From positions 67,536 to 131,535 of the forward strand of contig MNCI01009243.1 of assembly GCA_015680685.1 (NCBI GenBank): 64,000 nt of DNA, read 5' to 3'. This document shows positions 20,302-31,929 of this stretch, one piece after another. Position numbers and translations under genes: made by a program. Within the stretch, counting starts at the first letter, position 1, and each line of letters starts with the position of its first letter. The notes beneath the pieces are model-generated. The model worked only from the letters and a program-made list of their open reading frames with translations. It had not been told where the DNA came from and searched no databases. The DNA is from Gnetum montanum (Eukaryota; Streptophyta; Gnetopsida; Gnetales; Gnetaceae).

Positions 20302-23300
20302 ATGACGACGAAGGGATTCTTGTGGCTCTGCATCTTGTTTTTGTTTTTCACAGCAACAACGGTGGCAATGGCAGCGCCAGCGCCGAATGTGACAGGGGCA
20401 GCCATGGCAAAGCCACAAGAGCTGCTGCAAAAGGGAAACATAAGCGTGACAGAGGCCAAGTACGGGAGGAGGAGCAGAAAAGATATCCACGATGGTTTTA
20501 CCAGATGGGTGAGGTTAATGGGAAGCCTCAAGCATTCCGTTGTCTCCGTTGCCGGGCACAGCATTCTTCCTGCTTTTCACATAACTGTGAACAAAAAAGG
20601 GAACGCCGATTTCAGTTCCATTCAGCAAGCCATCGACTCGCTTCCGCTCATCAACATTGCGCGTGTTGTCATCAAAATTGCTCCCGGAGTATACAAGTAG
20701 GATTATTGTTGTTTATTATGGTTTTTCTTCCTTATATTTTTGATGAATGCCTCTGTGCCTCTGTGTCTGTGTCTGGATGTATAATGTGGGTTCAGCTGGA
20801 TTGGATTGGATTGACGCAGGGAGAAAGTGGAAGTGCCAATGACGAAGGCGTTTGTGACATTGCAAGGCTCTGGTGCAGACTGTACCATAATACAGTGGGG
20901 CGACACTGCGACTACGATTGGATCCAATGGTCGTCCACTGGGAACATTCTTCTCCGCCACCGTCGCCGTCAATGCACCATTCTTCATCGCCACCAACATC
21001 ACATTCAAGGTTCTCTCTGTCTTCCTCTTTCATCATCTTCCTCATCTGTCTATCTGTAAGCGATGAACATGGGTACAATTCTAGTCCCAAAAGAAATTGG
21101 GATGTAATTCTTGCTACTAGTATAATGGCTGCAGTTCGTTTTGAAAATAAGTGAGGGAACATGCCAGTGAAGCCATTAAAGGGATGGAAAGTTTCAAACC
21201 GCATTCAATATCTTTCAATTTTTTTGATGTCTCAGAGATCCCTGGAATAATTGATTCCGTTTGGGTTTGATATTGTTAAAGCTCTGATTTGTTTTTGCTT
21301 GCGGCGATGATACATGATGTGGTGGTTTGCAGAACACGAGCCCGTTGCCGGAGTCGGGAGCGGTGGGAAGGCAGGCAGTGGCGCTGCGCATAACAGGGGA
21401 CATGGCGACATTCGTGGGATGTAATTTTTTGGGTGCGCAGGACACACTGTACGACCACGTGGGAAGGCACTATTTCAAGAAATGCTACATTCAGGGCTCC
21501 GTCGACTTCATCTTTGGCGACGGTCTCTCCCTCTACCAGGTAAAACCGTAACACACAGTAAAATTTCTCTTCTCTACTCTGCTCATCCTGCTTCTACTTG
21601 CCATTGTATCATAAGCTTCTCTCAATAGCAAACATTCCATGGCGCACCGTACAATTCTCCAGTTGCACCCACCGCGCTAGCAATTGGAGCGTGCTTGTTA
21701 AACGTGGAAACTCTGAACAATCTCTTCCCTGCAGTACCAGTGCAATCAGTTTAGGCGCCTAGCAAGATCTGGAGAATTTGAACAATCCTTGCAGTCCTAG
21801 TGGAATTAGTTTAGGCGCCTAGCAAGATTTGGAGAATTTGAACAATCCTTGCAGTCCTAGTGGAATTAATTTAGGCACCTAACAAGATTTGGAACCCATG
21901 CCACACTGTCAGATCATCCAGAGTTTCCCTTACCAAGCTTCATTTGATACGGAATCGTGCATTATTCAGTTACTGCTATGCGCATCTTTTCTTTAGCCCC
22001 GCGAGTGACTGTTAAGAAAATGTCAAGTCCAGGGCAAAAACGGAGAGGCAATGTTTGAGGTCTACCTCCCCCAGAAACTGGTGCCATAATGCCGCTACCA
22101 ATCCTCCACATTGAATACTACCCATAGTTCCATTTCCATTAGCAAACCATCTCTGAGTTCTGCATTGTTCCGTACATCCGCTGAGCAGAAGTGTTCTTGG
22201 GAAGGTCATTATCTTTGCGAGTGTACAGGGATTTTTGTTTCTTATTTTGCCTTTTACGGTGATGGTGTAGCAGTAGGACCCAGTACCAGTCTAAGTCGAT
22301 GGAATCCTGTCATGCAAGTTAGAGGCGTTAACCAGGGCATTACACCGCAATTCTTCCTGCGATGGTGAAACGGAACGCATTATCGCTGTTAGAGAAGATA
22401 CTGTGTTGTCCTGGTACTTCAACACGTGGCAGAGCAGCCCGTACGAGTACAGCTTGGCTGGGTACACAGGTCGTAGGATAAGATACATGTAAGATCAAAA
22501 AAAAAAAAAAACAAATTTTAAAAGGAAAAAAAAAACAAATTTTAAAAGGAAAAAAAAAACAGTGTACACGTGTGGCCAGTTAGACAAAAGGGGAGCTGTA
22601 CAGGAATGTAACCGGGACCTGCGCAGCTAACAGATGATTATTGTCATGAAGGTAACATCACCTTTTTCCACGATATCTCTCGGATAAGCCTTTGTGCACA
22701 GCTTTCTCGTCTGTGAGTACGTGGGCCAAGAGAGTTAATGGAGCACGGGGTCATCCATGTGGGTGTTTTCCAAATTCTCTATCAAACCAACCCCATTTTG
22801 CAATTCCCTTATTTCCTACCATCCTGCCACTACAACCTTGACACTATGTCTGTAATGCAAGACCTCTGTTCCCAAGAATAGCATGGCCTAGTTGAGGAAA
22901 GGATTACCACTAATCTAATTAACTAACTTTTATTATATTAACATTCCATTCCATTCCACCCTTGAAATGCAGTTCCTAGGAGTTGGGGATTCTTCACCTC
23001 TTTTGATAATCCAGTTTACAGAATGTAATTGTGTTTTGTGCAAGGTTCCTTTAAATAATATTGTGGTGCAACTGCAAACGAGCAGAGATTGTCAATTGTG
23101 TGATGTAGGATTGCCATTTGCATACAATCTCGACAACGTATGGAGCATTGACAGCACAGAAGAGGGAAAGCGTGCTGGAGGCAACAGGCTTTTCCTTTGT
23201 CAACTGCAAAGTGACGGGATCAGGAGCACTGTATCTGGGCAGGGCCTGGGGAACATTTTCCAGAGTCGTCTTTGCTTATACTTACATGGACAAGATCATC

Positions 23301-23731
23301 CTCCCCACAGGCTGGTACGACTGGGGAGACCATTCCAGAGATATGTGAGTGTGATATTTATTAATTTCCATACTTTTACTAGCATCTACGATTACAGTCT
23401 TCCTCCAATAATGCCTGAGAGTCTGCATATAGATATGAAGCCCATATTGGGAACATGCAGATTAATTGCTAACAAATTCAAATTTGACGGAAATATTGTA
23501 TTGCAATTGCTCTTCTCAGTGGCTGTTCAGTTACAGTTTTAAATGGTCTCCATAAATTCATTGACAGTTTCAATTGTCCACAGGACTGTGTTCTTTGGGC
23601 AATACAAGTGCGCAGGGCCAGGGGCCAGTTTTTCAGGCAGAGTGTCATGGAGCAGGGAGCTGACAGATGAGGAGGCCAAGCCTTTCATCAGCCTCAGCTT
23701 CATTGATGGAGATGACTGGATCCGCCTCTGA
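20302..23731 (+). CDS. Pectin methylesterase, type II (secreted, no inhibitor domain), five exons
   Basis: Demethylesterifies homogalacturonan in the cell wall (glycoside-lyase-like beta-helix family CE8). Exons: 20302-20696, 20820-21009, 21333-21539, 23109-23344, 23584-23731, all GT-AG and in phase, giving 391 residues. Start 20302 is preferred: a purine stands at -3 and it opens directly on a signal peptide (basic MTTKG, then [11 protein letters not shown]). An in-frame ATG at 20248 would add 18 residues. All active-site landmarks are present: Gln209 (QAVAL), Gln231 and Asp232 (GAQDTLYD), Asp253 (VDFIFGDG), Arg309 ([10 protein letters not shown]). No N-terminal PMEI domain is seen, so this is a type II enzyme; the C-terminal part ([28 protein letters not shown]) resembles the PME53/PME68-like group, but subgroup is uncertain. 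Intron 3 is long (1569 bp) and repeat-rich. Confidence 0.93.
21719..21892. repeat. 60-bp tandem repeat, about three units, in pectin methylesterase intron 3
   Basis: Units in exact 60-bp register (about 21721, 21781, 21841) share TTAGGCGCCTAGCAAGAT and GGAGAATTTGAACAATC; the first and last are more diverged. Unit 2 and unit 3 are almost identical where complete. Confidence 0.85.
22295..22492 (+). other. 65-codon open, coding-like segment in intron 3 of the pectin methylesterase gene
   Basis: Between an in-frame TAA at 22292 and a TAA at 22490 lies an open frame of 65 codons, less AT-rich than its surroundings, with residues such as [14 protein letters not shown] and [13 protein letters not shown]. 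It has no ATG at its head and does not fit the pectin methylesterase fold. A relic exon of another gene or retrocopy is possible. Not identified. Confidence 0.25.
22493..22561. repeat. Poly(A)-rich stretch with short repeats in intron 3
   Basis: Runs of A interrupted by the repeated phrase CAAATTTTAAAAGG (two copies). It follows directly on the 65-codon open segment, which could be read as the tail of a retrocopy. Confidence 0.6.
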
Positions 23732-26700
23732 TCTCTGACTTCTTGTTCTTGTGCCTTGTTTTTTCTTCAGTCTCTTGCTTCATTTCTGTATCTGCATGGG
23801 GCATATGCTGAACAGCGTCATTCCCATTTGCTTTTTTCGTGCCCCTGGACCACACTCTTTATTTCTGCCTTGCATCTTAATTCTTTTGTCCCATTCCCTG
23901 TCCAAGAATCATTTGTTTTTCCTACATGATTCTGCCTCCACATTCATTTGATTTGCCCAAGGTGCACCAGAAGTCTTTCTAAATTCATCACCTGAGTGAA
24001 AATATTCGAATGATTGACAGACTCGTTGTTGGTAGTTTTTCATTTCAAGGAATAAGTATCTCTGAAAAGTGAAATACCTAAATCCAAGTTGACATAATTA
24101 AAAAGCGTGATGGCAGACTAGGCGTACTCTGCTAGTGAATATATAATGTCCATTGAATCATCAAGCATGGAGTTTATTACTACTGTCAACTCAATCTGTC
24201 GTCTTGGCATAAAACACTATTCTCTGAAAAAGCGCAATGTCTCTGTCAGACCTGATTTTTATTGTTGGAAACATACCATCCAAGGCCACTAAAGTTACAT
24301 TTCCTTTGTAACTGTTAACGTGTGGATGCCGAACGACTATCGGGTTTGTCGTTTTCGAGATACTGCACCCTGTGAAAAGTGAATTCCATGTTGTAATTTA
24401 CTATGTTTATTGAGATATAAACGCAAGAGTATCCGTTTTAGGTCTCACAAACACTGTTTAATTTGCTTGACAAGAAAATTGTCGACTCAAAGTATCAGGG
24501 TTAAAATGTGCTTCATTTCCTGGTTTTGAAATTTAAGCCAAGTTATTGCAAGCTCTTGCAAATTACCGACAGACGATTGCATCCCGACCTAACGAACTAA
24601 TAAAGGGTTCGCATCATGTTTGCGGTGATTAATGCTTTTCATGGTCATTAGGAACGTACACAGGATGGCTTAATGTGCCGCTGTGACTTATTATGCAACT
24701 TTGCATTCTCCAGGTAGTGTTAATGGGAATGATTCTGTTTTAGATGTTCAAGCAGGGTTCAGTACCCTAAGTTGAAATTTACAAAGATTAAATTGCAGAG
24801 GAAATTGATAATGGAGAAGAATTTCAAAAATTCATGATACAGTGAAATTCACTAGGATTAAACTTATCTAAGGCTCGATCCTTGGTGAACAATTTTCACA
24901 AAGAATAGTGCATTTTTCGAGATAACCAGCCAAACATAAGCAAATTGTCTTCGGAATTGTAAAGTCTAGCTCATGCTAACCATCATCCATCGTCATGTGT
25001 GGGTTTTTACTTTTTTCTCTCAGCGCAATCTATCATAGGCTAACAAATTCTAAGTTACATAAACAAAATAATAAGAGTATTATAAGATGAGGTAGTGACT
25101 TAAGTAAGCAAACTGTCCTCTCATCTTGAAGCTGAACTTTTCAATCAGATCATTTTTTAATATAAAAATTAAAAAGATTTAAATGTTTACGAATACATGT
25201 ACCTTTTTTCTTTGGTATGATGATAGTTTTTTCACACACAAAGTTTAGGAAATGATTTCACCAATGAGCCTTGGACACTTTTTGATGTTAGTTAGGCTCA
25301 AGTCCTCACCAATAATTAGCCTTGCATTAAATGCATAATTCAATAAATTAAGGCTTTTTAAAATTTTTTAAAAAATACCAAATATATTTTGACTAATAAG
25401 TGACTTATAAAAATCATGAAAAACTAAAAATGTTTAATGACTTTTTAAATTTATTTTTTTCGCAACCCTCTTTTTTGAATATTGGGCAATATATTTTTGT
25501 GAAAATTTTAGAGTTTTAGTATGGTTTTGACATTGTTTCAAGTTTAATGTTTAATTTTTGATTTATTATACTAAGATTATAGAATTACGTCAACATCCAC
25601 AAGGAATACTCTAACTAAAATAGAGCATGTGGAAGAAAGTGGTGACCTATAAGAGCTAGATGTGGAGTTGTAATGTTGCCATACTTCAATAGATACAGTA
25701 TCATATAGAGATTATCCAATCTTAGCATAACTATAAAATGAACTTAGATTTTACAACATTATAATTGACCTCATGTACTAAATCAAACCATCATAAATCA
25801 TAGTTCAGGGCTTGTTACCTTTGCCAACAATGCCTCTTATACTTATTATATAATAATTAATTGTGAGCTTTCATTTCTAGAAACCAAAATTGCCTTTATT
25901 GTTGAACTTCTTTGTATCAAATCTTGTTGCATTTACTAAAATATCCATCCTTCTACCAAATCAATGATTAAACCTTGTCTTTTGAGGCCATTTTTTTGGG
26001 AAAGCATCTCCAAGGATAATGACTTTTTAGCTTTATTAAATGAATAAACAAAAAGTAGATAGAGAGACTAGTAAAAATAGATGGTACATTAGAATTTTGT
26101 GTAGTAAATCCTCGAAGTATACAAAAATATCCAAGAGTGTAAGGAAAATATTTTTTATTGAATTGGCTGAGATACAACCTTATCTTTCCTTGTAACTCCT
26201 TGAAGAACTCACCAATGAGAGGTGGCTCAATTTATCTTATTGTCTAACAAGTATTATACATGCAAGATGTTACTAATTCAAGCTATACTTAAGGCACCAT
26301 AATGCTTTATCTAATCCACTTGAGTATCGTGTTGTCTATATGTTTTTGAGGTACATATAGTTAGGTTTCAATACTTCTACAAACTTCTTGAAAAATTCAT
26401 AAATTAACTTTTCACTTGTTTATAAGGTCTTCAATGACATTTTGTATAATGTTATGAATACTAGATTTATGTGTAATGAGTTAGAGCACATTTAATGGTA
26501 TCATCCTTCTAACTTGCTCAACATAACCAATAGTTTCAAGTTGCAAGGATAAATTCATAGTGGATTACAACTATTAAGAGGAATTTGCAAACACAAAATA
26601 ATGAAGAATACTAGTGATGAAGCATGATGTTAGGGATCACATCAACATGTGTTGCACCCCAATTGACTTCATCAATTTGCCAGCATGCATGCCATGTGAT

Positions 26701-27705
26701 GTATTATCTATAAATTCCTTGCATGTGAATTAAAGAAATAACTAATTTTAATCTAGTCCTATCAAAACTCTTATAGTTTATTTCCATAATTTATAAAAAT
26801 TTAGCAAAGGCTCACAAAGAGTATTTTGGTCATTAGTGATGAAGTCTTATTTGAGTTGTTTATGTTTGGATGTGATCATGGTTTGACTGATCACGTGTTT
26901 GAAATTTTAACACATTGTAGCACTTTAACTGTAGCACATATATTTCATTGTATACATTGTCTATCACTTTATATGAATTCATATTATTTTTATGTTTACA
27001 ATTAATATTACAGATTAAGTACATTGAAATCTTGAATTGCTTAAACACTTGGCTTGTCATGCCCGAGATTTAAGAGTTTATCAATAGGTTGATGAAGCAA
27101 TTACTCAACATGCTAAGGCGTTACTTGTTTTCACATGCTTAGTTAAATTATTATGTTACATTCATAATTAGTATTTATTATGTTTTATAAAAGGGTCATT
27201 ACCTGGAGGCTTTAATGCTCATCTCACCAAGATGGGCTCTTGAGAGTGTTAGTGCATGAGTGAAAGTCTAACCTCTATCGAGTGGTTGTGCCCAAGCTCA
27301 AACCTAATTCATATGACTAGAGAAAAAAACATCTTACTGTCACTTTAAGTGATATTTCATTCATAATTTGGGTTAATGATATTTTTCCAAAGATTTCTAT
27401 TGCTAAAGATTTATTTTACCAGAAAGTTTTTTGGTGAGGAAGGATTTGGAGATGGAAAATATTAATGTCTCTTAGACTGTAGCAACTATAAAGAAATTTG
27501 AAGTTTTTGATTTTTTTTACCTCATGATTTATATGAATTCCTGTCAAAAGATATCACTTCACAATACATATTTTTGTAGCTTATTGGATTTATTTGCCCA
27601 ACCAAGGGATTTACACTAGTGATTCAAGCTATTCTTAAACACTATATAATCAATGTTTTGCATGCTCACTATTTTTCTTGAATCTTTTTTGTTTGTCAAC
27701 CTAGT
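23732..27705. other. AT-rich intergenic DNA, nothing recognised
   Basis: Downstream of the pectin methylesterase gene. Only scattered short frames (for example 25968-26177 and 26860-27060, minus strand) with no family resemblance. The first 300 bases probably hold the 3' untranslated region. No RNA gene, tandem array or terminal repeat was seen. Confidence 0.5.
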
Positions 27706-28494
27706 TGATGAGTGGTGAGGTACCCCTACACTCAACTATACGAATACAAGCATGTACGCATGATCTAGTTGAACTTTGCAGATATACTGGTTGTGGTATC
27801 TAGATAGTTACACATTGTTCGCTGTCTTCCCACCTAGACTAGTATTTGCTTATCATGTATGGTTTAGTCCAAAGTGAGGTGTATGATATGATATCTAACA
27901 CTAGGCTACTCATATAGACAATGGAAAATATTCTTGATTAAACTAATAAGCAATAGGAAATGAAGTATAAGCTAGCCTAAGTGCAATGAGCATCCGTCCT
28001 TAATCATCGATACGCATCTTGGACCTCATGTACTACTTCTGGGATTACCAAGCGCACATTACTTGAGCACTCCTAAATACGCTACTGGGTTACCAAGTAG
28101 TTACACTTTAATGTTTGTGGTTAAGTCGTACTCATTCCGCATTTAACAATAGGAATAGTAAATGACAGTAAAGAAATATGAACTAAGAAAACAATAAATA
28201 ACAATGACAATTAAATAATTAAAAACTAAGTGAATGCTGCAATTATGGAGTAATCTGGATCTTTATTGCTGATCATGTGCGTGTCCAAGTACGTCACACT
28301 TAAATAAAGGTTCCATACAATTACAATCATCACACTGTGGGCATGCACTGGGAAAGAATTGAAACAAATTAAAATTGACAAAAATACTCTACACTTACAC
28401 TTACCGAATCTCTCTTTTCTGTGCACCCGAATGGGGTATTTATAGGCTTATATCAAGGATCCAATATTGAGGCCTGGCAAAACACAATTCATCA
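27706..28494 (-). repeat. 3' LTR of element E
   Basis: On the plus strand it runs from TGATGAG to TTCATCA and is followed by TACCCCCATGAC, the complement of the polypurine tract. Homologous along its length to 42849-43686. Two 14-bp-spaced sites TATATC and AATATT remain near its U3 end (about 28450-28470). Confidence 0.9.
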
Positions 28495-28572
28495 TACCCC
28501 CATGACTGAATAAGAACTTGTCCTCAAGTCAGACAAAATGAGAATGAGTTTGATTGATTACATAGTGGATAG

Positions 28573-29108
28573 TGATGAGTGGTGAGGTACCCCTACACTC
28601 AACCATACAAATACGAGCATCTCACGCACGATCNNNNNNNNNNNNNNNNNNNNNNNNNNNNNNNNNNNNNNNNNNNNNNNNNNNNNNNNNNNNNNNNNNN
28701 NNNNNNNNNNNNNNNNNNNNNNNNNNNNNNNNNNNNNNNNNNNNNNNNNNNNNNNNNNNNNNNNNNNNNNNNNNNNNNNNNNNNNNNNNNNNNNNNNNNN
28801 NNNNNNNNNNNNNNNNNNNNNNNNNNNNNNNNNNNNNNNNNNNNNNAGAAAGTTCGTCTTTATTGTCGTACACAAATGTGTGCTTAGGTACAATTTGCTC
28901 GAATAAAGATCCGTTCACTTTAAGATTCCTACTGCAGGCACATGGAAATTATTCTAACTCTAGAATGGTAAAACTGCTATAGTTTGGCTAAGGTCTAAGT
29001 CTAGATGCCTAAAACAGGGAAAGCCACCTCTTATTTATAGATGTTTCGGTGGGCTGTGATATCGCGTATGCGATATCGTAGGGGCAGACGCGATATCATA
29101 GCTCATCA
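28573..29108 (-). repeat. 3' LTR of element B, with assembly gap
   Basis: The ends TGATGAG and CTCATCA are present. The first 61 bp and last 262 bp match the other LTR in length exactly. The gap at 28634-28846 replaces 473 bp of the intact LTR (34643-35115). GATATC sites lie near 29057-29097. Confidence 0.9.
28634..28846. other. Assembly gap of 213 Ns
   Basis: All N. By comparison with the partner LTR the true missing length is about 473 bp, so the gap size is an underestimate. Apparent open frames crossing it are meaningless. Confidence 0.95.
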
Positions 29109-29854
29109 TACCCCATGATTGAATGAAAACTCGTCCTCGAGTTCCTTACAAAATATTGGGAAGGTATGGGATTATTGACTTGAATGATACTAATGGTGAA
29201 TGGGGTGACATGTGAACAAATTATCATTACAATACATGACAAAATTAGTGTTCATGACAACAAGAGTGAACACTAAACACATTTGACATCCAGCCTTATT
29301 TGGCAGCTAAGAGAGAAGAGAGAAGAGAGAGAGAAAAGAAGAAGTCTATTGCTATCGATACCAAGATTGTGCTTTTCGTTGTCCATCCATAAGCACATCA
29401 TCAATCTTTTTCCTTGCATAATCGCTCCAGCACCAGTCCATTCTAAGTGTTTCCTCCAGATCCAATCCATTGGTGTATGATTGTTATCTGCACACACAAC
29501 ACAGTCTTATATTAGCAAGGGTAAATGAATCACAATGCAGTTGATACCTTGCCTTAGTGTAAGGTCCATTGGCTGAGTTGTGATATGGCTAATGCAGATT
29601 TTGGAGATATAACATTGGTGATTACCCAAGGTGTAGGGGTTAGGAGAAAATCAAAAAAATTGGACCAGGACCCCCATGACAGAGAGAAAACCTCCAGTAG
29701 CGAGAGAATGGAGAAAAAGAATAAGGAATAAGGAGGATGGAGAAAAAGAAACAACGACAACATCAATAAAATGGATGTTAGGGATGGAAATGAACAAAAT
29801 AAAAGTTGATTGCGAAAATGTTCAAGGGAAAGAAATTAATTGATGCCCCAAATA

Positions 29855-29936
29855 GGAATGCCCATGGGTCCTCCCTAAAGCAGGCTCTTGCCCTTGATGC
29901 CCTGAAAATCCCACATTCAAAGAGTCTGTAGGCTCT
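29855..29936 (-). ncRNA. Conserved two-hairpin RNA module, copy in element B
   Basis: 82 nt on the minus strand. Hairpin 1 AGAG/CTCT with loop CCTACAGA (29936-29921). The 37-nt spacing between the hairpin 2 arms (GGATTTTCAG and TGGGCATTCC) is kept, but the arms pair poorly, about 5 of 10 plus one G-U. Sequence otherwise close to copy A. Confidence 0.45.
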
Positions 29937-30493
29937 AGAAATGTCATTGGGAAGTAAGAGTTAAAGTCTTAACCACAAGAATTTAATGAAAAGAAAACAA
30001 TGCATCAACCAAAATATGGACTATTGATACAGCCAACAATGAGGTGCAAAATGGGGAAAGAAGGATGGAAGAAGAGAATGGAATGGAGTCTCAAGAACAA
30101 GGTGGTGTACAGCCCCTTGTGTGTTAATGGTTAATGTGACTAAGTAGATCTCATTCCAAATCCAACCTCGAACCAACCTCAACCAGTGACTTCGCATTAA
30201 TACATTTGACCAATCCATCCACTTGGAGTAACAAGAATGCTTTCGCCAAAAATTCACCACCATTCTGACGAAATGAAAAAGGAGAAAGTAGGAAGAAAGA
30301 AGGGGCCTTCGAGGGAACATGTTTATTTAATTCCATAACCAGTGCTTGTAGCCCAGATGATTATTTCTTCTAAGGGGTGTGCTTTGAATTCCCACTTTTT
30401 TTTTTGTGTGAGAACCACACCATGCAAAGACTTTATTATTTTTATTAGCTCAGATTCCCAATAATGGAGCAGCATCGGAATGATAAGGAAAAC

Positions 30494-30679
30494 TCAAGAA
30501 GAAAACATCCAAGCACCCAAGAGAATGGCCAGCACAAATGCATCAAGTATCCTTGAAGTCACACCCTTTTCAGTCCTTGAGTCCTTCCTTAGTTTGAGAA
30601 ATGCCCAGTCATCGATTCGTTGATAGTTCTTATTATTTAAGTAAAGGGGACTGTACAGTTCCAAGCCAAGAGAGACCAT
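30494..30679 (-). other. Small open frame in spacer of element B, shared with element A
   Basis: 61 codons, MVSLGLELYSP to AILLGAWMFSS, nearly the same as the frame at 3613-3795. Function unknown; conservation may only reflect common origin. Confidence 0.3.
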
Positions 30680-31374
30680 AGAAATTCATGGATGCATGGA
30701 TGACATGGACTCATTGCCTGTTATATCAAAAGAACCATACCTTAGTATCAACATCATAACTCAAAGGTAAAAACCAAACATTAGCAATCAATGGAATACA
30801 GTTCATACCATCTTTAGGAGCACTTATTAGGTGACAAACTTAACAAAATGAATAAACACACGAATAAACGAAAAAGTATGAACGATGTTGTAAAAAAAAA
30901 ACAAGAAAAGTGAAAGAAATTTGTAAAACAAAAAACAAAAACTTAAAAGGAATTGAGGGCCTTGATTGATTAGCATAGGTGGCCATCTCCCCCATGACTA
31001 AGTTGGAAGGGGAAGATCCAAAATAATGAGCGAGGTCATCCTTTCTCTGATGTGTTATGTGCATTAACCATTTATGATTTTGAGTAAGGTTTAGGCTGTT
31101 GCACATTGACTAGTAATTTTTTATCGGAGCATTTGTTCGAAGTTTTTGGAAATTTCTAGCTTCCCCCTAGTGATGTTTTTAGGTTAAGGATTGGAAGTTG
31201 GCAACACTCTTGCTCTAGTGTATCTATGCTTTTGACGTGGATGTAAGTTGTTGCCCCAGTTAATTCCATGCATGTTGGTGAGTTGCTCTCCTGATCAGCT
31301 ATCAACCACTGGGTGTTTTCTTGTTGTGTGGTTGCTACATATAGGCACCTATGTATGTTAATTTCTTGGGCACA

Positions 31375-31905
31375 CTAGTTGTATGCAAGCAATGTTGAAC
31401 ATTCCTGTACGTAATCACACCCTATATCACTGTATGTGATGCATGGAACTTTCTTCCTCTTGATCTTCCCAAAAGTGTTTTCCTTAGATATTTCCAGGGA
31501 AAGATTGCGGATTCCTAGGCATGCGTTTATGGTACTTAGCCATGCCCTTCCCATTATTATTGGGAAGTCTCCTTTGTCATTGTTTACTTGTATCACTAGG
31601 AAATCAGCTGGGTATGACCAACCACACAGAGCGGTAATGATGTCCTCAACCAGTCCCAAGGGAACAGTGATGGACTGGTTAGCGAGCTCTAAGCAAATAT
31701 TGCTCTTCTTTAGTGGAGGCTAGTTCCAAGCTTTATACATCTCTTGTGATATTAAGTTGACTCCAGAACCTGAGTCCAAAAGAGCTTTACATGGTTCATT
31801 CCTAGCGACTTGGAGATAAATTAAAGGACTTCCAAAATCAGAGAATTTCGTGGGAAGGTGGCCCTCCTTAATCCAATCAGTGACGATATGTGTTGACATA
31901 ACCAT
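31375..31905 (-). pseudogene. retropepsin-like protease of element B, least damaged copy
   Basis: Two overlapping frames (31905-31720 and 31659-31375) cover the domain. The active site LLDSGSGVNLISQ is intact and the Trp codon lost in A (KAWN) is still present, followed by a stop at the end of the first frame. The second frame continues through the substrate-binding strands to LGIRNLSLEI. In the family this enzyme matures Gag; in B it is separated from gag by frame breaks, so it is listed as a pseudogene. Confidence 0.8.
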
Positions 31906-31929
31906 GTGTGTTGAGCTTTGTTTTTGGTT

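Larger units (their letters stand above)
29109..30990 (-). other. 3' non-coding spacer of element B
   Basis: Minus-strand counterpart of the spacer in A. It holds the hairpin module (29855-29936), the acceptor-like AG at 29488-29489 (the ATG that follows in A and C is ATA here), the small open frame 30494-30679 and a GTCATGGGGGAGA copy at about 30984-30999. Confidence 0.7.

Noticed and set aside
19691-21204. Many overlapping open frames on both strands around the pectin methylesterase gene
   Set aside because: They overlap the true exons in other frames or strands, have no family resemblance, and follow from the GC-richer coding sequence.
28558-28982. Open frames of about 100-136 codons across 28558-28982
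   Set aside because: Most of their length is the N gap; they are artefacts.
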